From a virus: a stretch of 43,893 nt of DNA. Shown piece by piece: positions 14,456-22,834 of the stretch. A model generated the notes under the pieces. It ran no database searches, was not told the DNA's origin, and saw only the letters and a program-made list of their open reading frames with translations. The stretch lies in IMG/VR virus record IMGVR_UViG_3300045284_000173, positions 1 through 43,893 of that record. One strand, written 5' to 3'. Position 1 is the first letter of the stretch. Each line of letters starts with the position of its first letter. The translations under genes and the position numbers were made by a program.

Positions 14456-15621
14456 TATTGGATGGGGTTGCCGTTCATATCATAACGGCGAATCTTCGGG
14501 TTAGACGAGGATTGGTTCTTTTGAATGACCTTATCCATGATTCCAGCAATGTCGTCCATGGACTGTTGTGCGCCAGCTAATGACTGTGCCCGCTGGAGCC
14601 GACCGACCGCCTTCTCGAACGCTATAAACTCATACTGAGTGAGTCGACCGAATCCCGAACTTCCGTTCTTCGCTTCGCTGCGCCACCGATTGAGGTTCTC
14701 AAGAGATACTGATGCCTTCAGTTGGTCAAGTTTGGCGGCAGCATCCATCGTGTCGCCCTGAACGTCGGGAGTCCGACTATTCATGAACCCGAACAGATGT
14801 GAGAACCCCGGATGGGCCTTGAGGCTCGTTGCCATATCCTTGATACCTTGAGCCTCGTCAATTACTCGTTGGTGCTTCTGGGCTTCGTCTTTTGTGGCCG
14901 TATCTTTCTTATCAAGAAACTGCTGATGTACGTCATCAGCGTGTTGTTGCTTGGTCGTGGTCAACACGCCACCCAAGAATCGTTTTAGGTCATTACTATC
15001 GGCTGCTCGTTGGTTCTCTCCTGCAACACGTTCGGCTGCAATCTCCTTTGCGTTCTGAAGTGCACGCCCTTGGGAGAAGAACTTCTCGTTCTGTGCGTCG
15101 TTTGACTCTTTAGTTCGCCACTCTTCATCCCGAATCTGCTTTTGTTCCGCAGGACTTTGTGGTCGATAGACGCCTTCAACCTGACCCACGTCAGTCTTGG
15201 GAGCGTTCATCACGTTCTGATTCACATCCCCGCGTTTCGATCCTTCGGTCCCAATCCCAACCTGTTGAGTCGAGGGGAGTCGGGTCTGCCCCGGTCCCAC
15301 TGTCTTCAGCATCCCACCCAGACCAACCCGATTAACCTTATTCACCATATCAGAGTTCAGGGGTTGAGTCGGGTCGGTATATTGTAGTTCAGAGAGAGTG
15401 TTCGCTTTTTGGGTTTCTCCGAACTGTTGATTTCGGATGTCCTGGTCCCGTTTTTGCAGATCCAATTCCTCCTGATGCCGTTTATTCTCGATGATCTGCT
15501 GCGCCTGTTGCCGCGCAATCTCCTGCTTCTTCATCTCTTCGGCCTTACGTTTCGCCAAGAGATCCTCTAAGTCACCCCCGAATGACTGTAGACCGGCTCC
15601 GATTCCGCCTAACCAGCCCAT
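14455..15621 (-). CDS. Long coiled-coil internal virion protein
   Basis: This encodes 388 residues. It begins with MGWLGGIGAGLQSFGGDLEDL and then a long charged coiled coil (KRKAEEMKKQEIARQQAQQI ...). A Gln/Asn-rich middle and further helices follow, ending in YDMNGNPIQ. No tape-measure length or transmembrane segment is present. The gene order suggests an ejected internal protein of a short-tailed phage. Its start is coupled to the upstream stop. Confidence 0.55.
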   Translation of the reverse strand: MGWLGGIGAGLQSFGGDLEDLLAKRKAEEMKKQEIARQQAQQIIENKRHQEELDLQKRDQDIRNQQFGETQKANTLSELQYTDPTQPLNSDMVNKVNRVGLGGMLKTVGPGQTRLPSTQQVGIGTEGSKRGDVNQNVMNAPKTDVGQVEGVYRPQSPAEQKQIRDEEWRTKESNDAQNEKFFSQGRALQNAKEIAAERVAGENQRAADSNDLKRFLGGVLTTTKQQHADDVHQQFLDKKDTATKDEAQKHQRVIDEAQGIKDMATSLKAHPGFSHLFGFMNSRTPDVQGDTMDAAAKLDQLKASVSLENLNRWRSEAKNGSSGFGRLTQYEFIAFEKAVGRLQRAQSLAGAQQSMDDIAGIMDKVIQKNQSSSNPKIRRYDMNGNPIQ

Positions 15622-16331
15622 TAGGATTGTCCGTACAGCCGACGATACTCCTCGTCAGGCAGAAAATTATGATTGATGATCGGTTGATGAGGGTCGGTAT
15701 CCGGGGTGGTGCCCGGGATGACCGGATCATTAGGATTCGCACCCATGTTCGGCTGTTGTGTCCCGCCGTTATCCCCGACATGCTTTTTATTGTTGCCGCC
15801 AAATAACCACGGTTTGAGCATCTTTTCGAGGAGACTTGGACCGGTGTCGGCGGCAAGAGTTCCGGCGACCGAAGACCCTGATGAAGGTGGGGTCGAAGAA
15901 CTGGAATTGGTCAACAGTTTGGGTTTCGCGTATGGATCATCCACCCCACCAATCTGTCCATTTTTGTCATCGCCATTCATCGCCGATAAGAGCGCCTGAC
16001 GACTCGTCACACGGCCGAGATCCCGACTGTCTTGGCTCAGAAGGTTCGGTGACAAACCACCTGTAAACCGAAGGTCCCGTCCCGACCCCGTGGTCCCAGA
16101 CTTTTGGACATTGGCCATAATGTCGCCATGCACGCTGTTGTGCATACGGTCACTGACGGCCGACCGAGCAAGCTTGGCAGCCTCAATTTCGGCTTGTTGT
16201 TTCTGGGCATCAAGACGCAGTTGTCGGTCGAGGTCAGCCTGTTGATTTGAATTGGACTGTTGGTTGCTTTGGTTGATACCGGACCCAACCCCTTTAATAA
16301 TTTCGGCCCACGGTACATCACTCCATGACAT
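15621..16331 (-). CDS. Putative internal virion protein, Gln/Ser-rich
   Basis: This encodes 236 residues. An amphipathic N-terminus (SWSDVPWAEIIKGVGSGI) leads into an Asn/Gln-rich helix (NQSNQQSNSNQQADLDRQLR). A low-complexity Ser/Gly/Asn/Pro half follows, with an acidic-aromatic end (LPDEEYRRLYGQ). The composition matches minor virion or ejection proteins and the gene is coupled to the coiled-coil gene after it. No enzymatic motif seen. Confidence 0.5.
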   Translation of the reverse strand: MSWSDVPWAEIIKGVGSGINQSNQQSNSNQQADLDRQLRLDAQKQQAEIEAAKLARSAVSDRMHNSVHGDIMANVQKSGTTGSGRDLRFTGGLSPNLLSQDSRDLGRVTSRQALLSAMNGDDKNGQIGGVDDPYAKPKLLTNSSSSTPPSSGSSVAGTLAADTGPSLLEKMLKPWLFGGNNKKHVGDNGGTQQPNMGANPNDPVIPGTTPDTDPHQPIINHNFLPDEEYRRLYGQS

Positions 16332-16340
16332 ACGGACTCC

Positions 16341-16700
16341 TTACTTCACAACCCCTTCGTAGAGGTATTGATGCTTGCCGAATCCCAGGAACCGAGCGAG
16401 ACGATCCGTGATCGTAGGACGGCCCATATAGAGGTGCGTGCCGGGGGCACAGAGCGACATGACCTGCGAGAGTAATGATACCCATAGAGTTGAACCACGA
16501 TAGGAGGGATCGACCCAGATCGGTTCGACGAACGGGGTCATCTGGAGGGTCGCAAACCCCCGAAGATAACCGTCCTCTTCGGCTACGACAATCTGCGCGA
16601 GTCCCGGATGTGGACGAGGCTTCTTGTTTTCTCTACAAACAGCAAAAATCTGGTCCCACTCATCGACTGGCAGCACCCGATACGTCACTTGCCGCCCCAC
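16341..16700 (-). CDS. GNAT-like acetyltransferase, small
   Basis: This encodes 119 residues from a GTG start overlapping the upstream gene. The order IVVAEEDGYLRGFATLQMTPFVEPIWVDPSYRG fits the GNAT beta4 - V-x-P-x-Y-R-G pattern that binds acetyl-CoA, here V-D-P-S-Y-R-G-S. The N- and C-terminal arms are short, so this is a minimal or partial GNAT fold. Phages sometimes carry such genes among virion genes; the substrate is unknown. Confidence 0.5.
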   Translation of the reverse strand: MGRQVTYRVLPVDEWDQIFAVCRENKKPRPHPGLAQIVVAEEDGYLRGFATLQMTPFVEPIWVDPSYRGSTLWVSLLSQVMSLCAPGTHLYMGRPTITDRLARFLGFGKHQYLYEGVVK

Positions 16701-16879
16701 ATGTGCTCAAGCATAGCTTCCCGTTTGGGGTCCACTTCCTGGTCCTCGTTCGTGCCCTTTCGCTTCTCACTCAGCATAATAGCGATGGCCTGTTTACGGT
16801 CACCGACCTTCGGACCACTCTTGGACCCACTATGCAGATCCCCGTGCTTAAATTCCGGCATCACATTCGTATACGGCAT
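16685..16879 (-). CDS. DUF6496-like small protein
   Basis: This encodes 64 residues. It has MPEFKHGDLHSGSKSGPKV followed by RKQAIAIMLSEK, the signature I associate with DUF6496 proteins found in phages and bacteria. The rest is charged. It ends inside the GNAT-like gene and begins just after the protease gene. Function unknown; the KHG and RKQAIAI motifs suggest nucleic acid or protein binding. Confidence 0.65.
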   Translation of the reverse strand: MPYTNVMPEFKHGDLHSGSKSGPKVGDRKQAIAIMLSEKRKGTNEDQEVDPKREAMLEHMWGGK

Positions 16880-16882
16880 AAA

Positions 16883-17512
16883 TCACTCAAAGAAGCGTTC
16901 GAGAAGTTGATGGGTAGTTTGGAAGGCCGTCCCGCCCGCAATCGGCGCGCAAGGTTTAGTCCCAAAACCGAGTTGCACGACGCTGACGATATCGCCGTCC
17001 TTATTAAGAATGGGTGAGCCGCTTGCGCCCGCACAAATACTAAGATTGAACAGGTCCCGAATCTGACCCTCATCACTGACTTTCGTACTATCCGACACCA
17101 TATAACCACGTACGAATTGAAGCTTTGTGAAAGCCAATGGGAAGCCAAACGAATGAACCTCGTCTCCGACCTCTGGACTGACGGTCGCCAACTTCAGTGC
17201 AGTGACTCTCAGACCCGGAGTAATAAGGACTGCCAGGTCTTCCATTCCGTTCTGCCAGATCACGGTTGCTGGATAGAATGGATGATCGGGGTCCGAACGA
17301 TCTTCGACCTCGACCGGGCCATTCTGGACGCAATGGTTCGCGGTCAACCACAGACCAATCTTGCCATTAATCGAGCTGGTCGTACAAATTTGTGAGTGGG
17401 GTACGTCGGCTTGTTCAACAAGCCACAAAGGCCGAATCGAGATATTCGGACTCGCCCCCACGTAGATAACCGACCCTAACACGAACGCCAACCCCAGCAT
17501 CCATTGTTTCAT
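16883..17512 (-). CDS. Exported trypsin-like serine protease
   Basis: The start is placed at ATG 17512, which overlaps the previous stop and begins a signal peptide (MKQWMLGLAFVLGSVIYVGA, cut near ASP). The catalytic triad of the S1/trypsin-like fold is visible: His in LTANHCV (about 58), Asp in GMEDLAVLI (about 90) and Ser in CAGASGSPIL (about 168). 209 residues match a single compact protease domain. The position among virion genes together with a signal peptide is unusual: it could process surface proteins of the host, act in lysis, or be carried in the virion. Confidence 0.8.
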   Translation of the reverse strand: MKQWMLGLAFVLGSVIYVGASPNISIRPLWLVEQADVPHSQICTTSSINGKIGLWLTANHCVQNGPVEVEDRSDPDHPFYPATVIWQNGMEDLAVLITPGLRVTALKLATVSPEVGDEVHSFGFPLAFTKLQFVRGYMVSDSTKVSDEGQIRDLFNLSICAGASGSPILNKDGDIVSVVQLGFGTKPCAPIAGGTAFQTTHQLLERFFE

Positions 17513-17715
17513 GAGGTCCCCACATTCGCAGCTGTAATGAGTTGTGCCCAAGCATTACTGATATCGCTCGTCCCGACGTTCGGGGCCTTGAGGAATCGTT
17601 GTAAGAGAGGAGCGAGGTCCGCATTAGTCGTGCCGTACAGCGCATTCAGGTAATCCCGCATAGCCGTATTCATGTCGGCACTCTGGGTTTTAAAGTTATC
17701 AGAGGTGTTTGCCAT
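17509..17715 (-). CDS. Small protein, paralogue of the adjacent 79-residue gene
   Basis: This encodes 68 residues. The core DMNTAMRDYLNALYGTTNADL ... LLQRFL, then DISNAWAQLITAA, aligns with the neighbour at 17715-17954. The ATGA overlap with the protease gene and the coupled start (17715) place it in the same translation unit. Likely a duplicated helical virion-associated protein; no function recognised. Confidence 0.6.
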   Translation of the reverse strand: MANTSDNFKTQSADMNTAMRDYLNALYGTTNADLAPLLQRFLKAPNVGTSDISNAWAQLITAANVGTS

Positions 17716-17954
17716 TAGGACTTCCCTTGAGCGTGTCGGAGGAGGGTCTGCCAGCGGTTCTGAATGTCGTGCGCTGTGTCCTCATGCAAATACCGCGCCA
17801 ACGGCTGCTGGATATCCTGATAACTCGTTCCGTAGTAGACGTTTAGGAACTTGAGAATGGCTGTATTCATGTCTCGGGTACTGGTGAAGTAGTCAGTATA
17901 AGAAACTCCCCCGGCTGTGGTCCACGTCCAAATACTGAGTGCGGAACGCCACAT
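17715..17954 (-). CDS. Small protein, paralogue of the 68-residue gene that follows it
   Basis: This encodes 79 residues. It shares DMNTAILKFLNVYYGTSYQD and LARYLHED ... DIQNRWQTLLRHA with its neighbour, indicating tandem duplication. The N-terminus is Trp-rich (SIWTWTTAGG) and differs from the paralogue. It is coupled to the gene before it at 17954 (TAATG). Function unknown. Confidence 0.6.
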   Translation of the reverse strand: MWRSALSIWTWTTAGGVSYTDYFTSTRDMNTAILKFLNVYYGTSYQDIQQPLARYLHEDTAHDIQNRWQTLLRHAQGKS

Positions 17955-18202
17955 TAGGGAAGGGTCTGGACGACCCGCTCAATGAGAAGACCAATATCCT
18001 TCCGACTCATGGTCGGATAGAGGTCGATGAGGTCCGCGTACACACGATGTCGCTTATACTCTCCGCCCACAGTATTGTTCTTGCTCCAACCCTTCGCCAG
18101 ACCTAAGGCCGTCTGATAGGCCGGGTGCTGAGTTTCGAGACGTTCAGCCCAATCTCTGAACTTCCGAGCCAGCCACAACTTAAACCGTTCAACCTTTGTC
18201 AT
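17954..18202 (-). CDS. Small basic helical protein
   Basis: This encodes 82 residues. The N-terminus is a basic amphipathic helix (VERFKLWLARKFRDWAERLE), followed by YKRHRVYADLIDLYPTMSRKDI and a final helix. It has an ATGA overlap upstream. It belongs to the run of small genes between the fibre-like proteins and the protease. No family recognised. Confidence 0.55.
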   Translation of the reverse strand: MTKVERFKLWLARKFRDWAERLETQHPAYQTALGLAKGWSKNNTVGGEYKRHRVYADLIDLYPTMSRKDIGLLIERVVQTLP

Positions 18203-19281
18203 GCGGGGTCCACCGTCGAAATCGGGTTACCGGCTGCGGTCGTAATGGTCGCGGTCCAGGCTGACGTACTATCATCCTCCTGATAAACGGTCGCCGTTCC
18301 GGCCGCAATATCAACCTTATTCCTCAGGCTCCGTAGCGCATTTCGTATATTGCGCGTATTACCCGACCCACCGCCCGCCAAATTGCGATCCAACACCTCG
18401 TCCGCAATTTCTTGCGCCGCACCCTGAGCAAGTTCAGCCGCACCGATGGCATCGGTGGCAATGGCGGCGGCATCAATGGCCCCCGCAGCGAAGGCAGTAG
18501 CGGCAATTCCCCCAACCCCAATAGCATACCCAGTCTTATCACTGACGGTTCCTGCGGTCACGGTTGGCGTGGCGGCGGTCGCAGCCGTTGTCACGCTGGT
18601 TTTCATGGTGGCGGTCAAGTCACCATTCGTCGGTGCGTTCGTCAGGTTCGTGACGGTTGCAATCGTGCCCGCCGTAATATTGGTCGTGCTGGCGAGTGTG
18701 GCCGTCGTTGGGAAGGTAATCGTTCCTCCGTTGACCACAGGATTTGTCTTGATCGTATCGACATCGACCTTTTGGGTCGTCTTGATCGTCGTATTCGAGA
18801 GATCAAGTGTTGTCGTCGGACTCCCGACGTTCGCCCAATCGACTCCTGCTTCTCCGGTGGCGGATACGTCAAGTGTCCGTCCAGCGGTGGTCGGAGACAA
18901 GGGGGCCAAACCTGCCGTCAACCAGTCAAATATCACAGCCGGAAGCACAAAAAATTCGTGAAAAACCGGAACGTGGTTTGCAGCATCGGTGATTGATAGG
19001 GACATACGCCCTACTCTATTGACATCGGCTGCCGCCAATTCCATTTGCATATATCCGGCGTCAGTGCCCGTAATATAGTTTAGGTCGTTAGCCGTACCGC
19101 TCGTTGCGCCTGTGATGTTATCGAGAATGTTGGTAGGCGCTGATCCAGCGTCCGTGTCAGCCGTCAAACTGATCTTTTCATTCGTGATAGTCAGTGCTCC
19201 CTTAATGGTCACGCCATCAGTTTTGTCATAGAATGGCCCAACCGTCACAATTACCGCCGTATTCGACCGAAGGAATTGCAT
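18199..19281 (-). CDS. Virion surface or fibre-like protein
   Basis: This encodes 360 residues. The N-terminal module FLRSNTAVIVTVGPFYDKTDGVTIKG is one I have seen at the start of phage structural proteins, with about 100 residues of beta structure. Thr/Ala-rich strands and AAAIATDAIGAAELAQGAAQEIADEVL, a trimeric-fibre-like helical patch, follow. A short C-terminal domain comes after LAGGGSGN. The N-terminal half probably docks in the virion and the rest exposes a fibre. Confidence 0.5.
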   Translation of the reverse strand: MQFLRSNTAVIVTVGPFYDKTDGVTIKGALTITNEKISLTADTDAGSAPTNILDNITGATSGTANDLNYITGTDAGYMQMELAAADVNRVGRMSLSITDAANHVPVFHEFFVLPAVIFDWLTAGLAPLSPTTAGRTLDVSATGEAGVDWANVGSPTTTLDLSNTTIKTTQKVDVDTIKTNPVVNGGTITFPTTATLASTTNITAGTIATVTNLTNAPTNGDLTATMKTSVTTAATAATPTVTAGTVSDKTGYAIGVGGIAATAFAAGAIDAAAIATDAIGAAELAQGAAQEIADEVLDRNLAGGGSGNTRNIRNALRSLRNKVDIAAGTATVYQEDDSTSAWTATITTAAGNPISTVDPA

Positions 19282-19964
19282 TACAGACGCCTTTCCCGAT
19301 AATAGCGCATTAAAATCGGTACGATGCTTGCGCCTCCTGCGGCAGCCGCCTGAATGTGAACTCCTGCATAGGCTGGGGTGATACCACCCGCCCCGGTGAA
19401 CGTGTGACCATTTGACGAACCTCCTAATGTATAGGACGCGCCCCCACCTGGATTCAATGGAGCCTCGGCATAGATTTTTGAGAAATTAACAGTTGGAGTA
19501 GACCCGTTAATCCCCCACGTCGCGACTGTCGCCCCACTCGAATCAGAGGTAATCGTAACAGTTGTACCAAGATTCCCCCCAACCGTATCACCAGTGATAA
19601 GCGGGGTGGTGGTGTGAGATCCGGTAAATGAAACCGCTGACATATAGCAGTCGGCAGTGGTTGTCCAACTCAAGGCTAATGTTTTCGCTCCCGAAGTCGG
19701 ACTCACGATATAGAGTACGGCGGCAGAACCACCACTACTGCCGCCGTCTTGCTGTTTCGCAACCGTTAAGGCCGCACCGTTCCAGGTTCCTGCAAGATTG
19801 GTAATCGAGGACCCTCCGGTTTGAAAGTATGCGACCACGACTAACAAGGACGCACTCGCTCCAACGGTAATACCTGTTGACGAAATAGACGTACTTGTCG
19901 CCTGCTGATTCAGTCCATCAGCACTGTTACCAGTCGTCATGGTCGCGTCGAAGGCTACAGCCAT
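19281..19964 (-). CDS. Beta-rich virion protein
   Basis: This encodes 227 residues, nearly all Thr/Ser/Gly beta-sandwich-like strands (SLLVVVAYF, TWNGAALTVA, YMSAVSFTG). The C-terminus is short and basic (RYYRERRL). The pattern is that of exposed decoration, collar or fibre proteins of environmental phages. It is coupled to both neighbours. No catalytic motif. Confidence 0.5.
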   Translation of the reverse strand: MAVAFDATMTTGNSADGLNQQATSTSISSTGITVGASASLLVVVAYFQTGGSSITNLAGTWNGAALTVAKQQDGGSSGGSAAVLYIVSPTSGAKTLALSWTTTADCYMSAVSFTGSHTTTPLITGDTVGGNLGTTVTITSDSSGATVATWGINGSTPTVNFSKIYAEAPLNPGGGASYTLGGSSNGHTFTGAGGITPAYAGVHIQAAAAGGASIVPILMRYYRERRL

Positions 19965-20254
19965 CAGAGGAGCGCGAGTAACGAATTTACCGCGAATTGC
20001 GTATCAGAATCGTTCGGAACGGTAGGTGCGGCGGCTCCGATAGTGGCGTTTCCGGCCGCAACACGCCAAGCCATATTTGACGCATCGCTTGCAGCATTCT
20101 GAAAGATGCCGTTCATCACGTCAAGCGTATGAACAGTCTGGGCGGTCGAACTGGTCAAAAGTTCGTTTGCGCGAGAAATCATCGCGGCTCGGATTTTCAC
20201 AATGAAAGAATTATCTGTCGCAAGTGTGGCTTTGTCGTTCAGTGTTCCAGCCAT
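19964..20254 (-). CDS. Small virion protein
   Basis: This encodes 96 residues. A helical N-terminus (FIVKIRAAMISRANELLTSS) is followed by an Ala/Asn-rich segment with a conserved-looking DTQFAVNSLLALL end. It starts two bases after the stop of the 554-residue gene. Such proteins occur in phage structural operons; role unknown. Confidence 0.5.
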   Translation of the reverse strand: MAGTLNDKATLATDNSFIVKIRAAMISRANELLTSSTAQTVHTLDVMNGIFQNAASDASNMAWRVAAGNATIGAAAPTVPNDSDTQFAVNSLLALL

Positions 20255-20256
20255 CG

Positions 20257-21921
20257 TTACCCCATTGCCGCCAGTGTGGCGTCTCGATCACGGTTAGATT
20301 GTGAGTTGGCGACATCCAACCCATATTTGTCATTCCACTCACTCTGCTGTTCAGAGATCGCTTGAGCATGACGTTGATTTTCGGCCGCAATTTGAGCGTC
20401 CGTCATATACCGAGCGTTCTTCATCTCGGCATCATGACGAGCATTCTCTGAGTCCAGATTGGCCTTGAACTGTGTTTGAGCCTGTGCCAAGGCACGATTC
20501 TTATAATCTGTATCCGTGGACAGTTGACGGTTTGCCAAATCAATATTGGTCCCGAATTGTGAACCCTGTTGGGCCTGAGAAGCGCCAAACTGTGTGTTCT
20601 GTTGAGTGAGGGCGCGGTTCTTATAATCCATATCCAGTTGAGCCAACTGTTTCTGGAGTTTGTTCGCGTCCTCGCGTGCGCCAATACTGTTAGCCTGGGT
20701 AATCGCGTCCTTCAACTGTTGACGTTTGGCATCCACTTCATGAGTCATGATATCAGACTGGTTTTGTGAGATATCTTGTCCCGCGCTCGAATAGATACTG
20801 TTTAGTCCGATATCGAAGGCTCCACTACTTTCACCACCGTTCAACAGGCCGCTTTGAGCCGATCGTTCCGCCATCTTACTGCGCTGTAGTTGAGCTTGTC
20901 GAGTACGTGTGTCGGCGAACGTCTTCGATTGTGCGGCAAGAGCCGGATCGTTCATATCGACCGGCTTTTCGGCCTGTGCAAGTTCGTCAAGAACAGCCTG
21001 ACGACCGGCTTTATCCTCGGGGGAAAGTCCGGCATATGGATCAGTTGAGGTTGGATCTACGGTTGGACGATTATTCAAACCAGATAGCGTGAGTCGTCCA
21101 GACCCGTCAGCTGTTTGTTTCTGGATTTGTGCAGCATTCGTCTGAGCCTGGTTTGCGTAAAACTTATCTTGAGCCGCTTGTTCTCCAGAGAGGGGATTAC
21201 CCATAGCGTCAACTTGTGATGGATTAAATGACGTTCCCCCACTACTTTCGGTACTCCCGCCCCCAAGAAAATCAGGTCGAGGATCTCCAGAAATCCCTGG
21301 ATTCTTAAAACTTTCACCTTGGGAAGCTGAGTACGCCATCGTAGGTGAACCGCCACCGGACGGTGACGACGACCCTCCTGGCGTTCCTTCTGAGGCGAGC
21401 CAGAAGGCATTCGTCCCGTTTCCGGAATCCCGGATCACATCTTGAGGTCCGTTCCCGAAATCAACCTTATCGTTTCCGACGACCTTGGCGTTCGTCCCGT
21501 ATTTCTGATTATACTGGTCGATAATCGTCTGAAGTTGACCGTTTCGAGCAGCTGTCGCTAGATCACTGGCTCCCGACCGGCCCGCCGTAGCGTCAAAACC
21601 CTGATTCCCGGCCAACTGGTTAGTAAAGTCAATCCAGTTCGCGTCACCTCGACCGGTAGAAGGACTGGTAGACGTACTGGTTGCATTACCAAGGTTATTG
21701 GTCGTTCCGGTTCCCGTAGCAGTATTCTTCGATTCGGGAGTCGTAAAACCACCTGTCGCGGTATTGCCAGAACCAGCTAAGGCTGTCGTTCCTCCGGACC
21801 CATACGAGTCACCCGCAAGAAAAGAGTCTCCCCCCATCTGTCCGAGGAGTGCCTTACGTTTGGCCGTTTCATCGGTGGGGTCTGTCGAGTCATTTACCTG
21901 AAAGGCATCATATGCAGCCAT
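20257..21921 (-). CDS. Large Gln/Ser/Gly-rich internal virion protein
   Basis: This encodes 554 residues. The first 280 are low-complexity Gly/Ser/Thr/Asn with GGSSSPSGGGSP-type linkers. The second half is a long helical region rich in Gln, Ala, Asp and Lys (QLQRSKMAERSAQS, LAQLDMDYKNRALTQQ) with near-repeats of DYKNRAL. No signal or membrane span. The composition and the place between fibre and small virion genes suit an ejection or internal core protein. Confidence 0.5.
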   Translation of the reverse strand: MAAYDAFQVNDSTDPTDETAKRKALLGQMGGDSFLAGDSYGSGGTTALAGSGNTATGGFTTPESKNTATGTGTTNNLGNATSTSTSPSTGRGDANWIDFTNQLAGNQGFDATAGRSGASDLATAARNGQLQTIIDQYNQKYGTNAKVVGNDKVDFGNGPQDVIRDSGNGTNAFWLASEGTPGGSSSPSGGGSPTMAYSASQGESFKNPGISGDPRPDFLGGGSTESSGGTSFNPSQVDAMGNPLSGEQAAQDKFYANQAQTNAAQIQKQTADGSGRLTLSGLNNRPTVDPTSTDPYAGLSPEDKAGRQAVLDELAQAEKPVDMNDPALAAQSKTFADTRTRQAQLQRSKMAERSAQSGLLNGGESSGAFDIGLNSIYSSAGQDISQNQSDIMTHEVDAKRQQLKDAITQANSIGAREDANKLQKQLAQLDMDYKNRALTQQNTQFGASQAQQGSQFGTNIDLANRQLSTDTDYKNRALAQAQTQFKANLDSENARHDAEMKNARYMTDAQIAAENQRHAQAISEQQSEWNDKYGLDVANSQSNRDRDATLAAMG

Positions 21922-21928
21922 TTATCAC

Positions 21929-22834
21929 CTATGCGCTTGCGCGATAACAGCCAGAAAAATAGATTGAATTCCCTGAAAGAGTAACGTTGGTAACGCTTGC
22001 GATTCCCGAAGTTGTGGGACGTATAGTCGTGGTCGTTGGGTTCCCCTGTAAACCCAATAAGGTAGTTTCATCGCTTTCAAATGCAAAGAATGCATAACTC
22101 GAATTGAGAGTAAACGGTAACCCACCGATTAAGGCGTTCGATCCATCAACCGTTACCGGATACGTTAAAGACCCAGCAAGAAAAACTAATTGTCCGATCT
22201 TAACGTATTGGTTATTTCCAGAGTTGATTGGGGTAGTGAAAGCTAAACTTGCTCCACTAGCATCACTTGGTGTCCACGTTCCCTCTTCGTAATCATCAAG
22301 ACTGTTTGGATCGCTTGAAGCGATTTGAATTGGTAAAAAAGACACCCTAGACACGAATAAAATTTTCTGCGATATATCCATGTCCACGTTTGACCCAAGG
22401 AGAGTATCCGCAATAACTACTTGGGCAGTTGGCACAAAAATCGAGTTTTTAGTGAGTGCGGTCGCGCATCGAAATGAAAGTGTCCCGAGATCAAAATTAA
22501 TGATACAGGCTGTGGTGTCTAACGCATACCAGCTGCCCAACTCAAAACGTGCTCCGAACGCTATAGCGATGTTGTTTGGAGAGGTGCCGTATATATTAAT
22601 AGAAGAAGACTGTTGAAGATTCGCGCCAGCCGTTCCCGCCACGAGGGTCACACCGGATCGACCAAACCCAGGACCTACCGTAAATACCGCATTAGTATTA
22701 TCCTGATCCTGCAGAGCTTGAAAAGTCTGTTGTAACTTAGGAAGCCACGTTTGGATCGCCGCTAAGGCTTCTTGCACCATGTCAATGTTTACGGGGATAG
22801 CAAAGGGTGCTAAACCCGTTCTAGTGAGTGGCAT
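21929..22834 (-). CDS. Tail fibre or spike protein with EGTWTP module
   Basis: This encodes 301 residues. After a helical N-terminus (MVQEALAAIQTWLPKLQQTF) comes beta structure. Then LDDYEEGTWTP (about 183) appears, a motif that recurs near the C-terminal domain of many phage tail fibres and spikes. The final 110 residues form a compact beta domain. It follows the nozzle-type gene by one base, the usual place for a tail-fibre gene in short-tailed phages. It likely contacts the host receptor. Confidence 0.65.
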   Translation of the reverse strand: MPLTRTGLAPFAIPVNIDMVQEALAAIQTWLPKLQQTFQALQDQDNTNAVFTVGPGFGRSGVTLVAGTAGANLQQSSSINIYGTSPNNIAIAFGARFELGSWYALDTTACIINFDLGTLSFRCATALTKNSIFVPTAQVVIADTLLGSNVDMDISQKILFVSRVSFLPIQIASSDPNSLDDYEEGTWTPSDASGASLAFTTPINSGNNQYVKIGQLVFLAGSLTYPVTVDGSNALIGGLPFTLNSSYAFFAFESDETTLLGLQGNPTTTTIRPTTSGIASVTNVTLSGNSIYFSGCYRASA

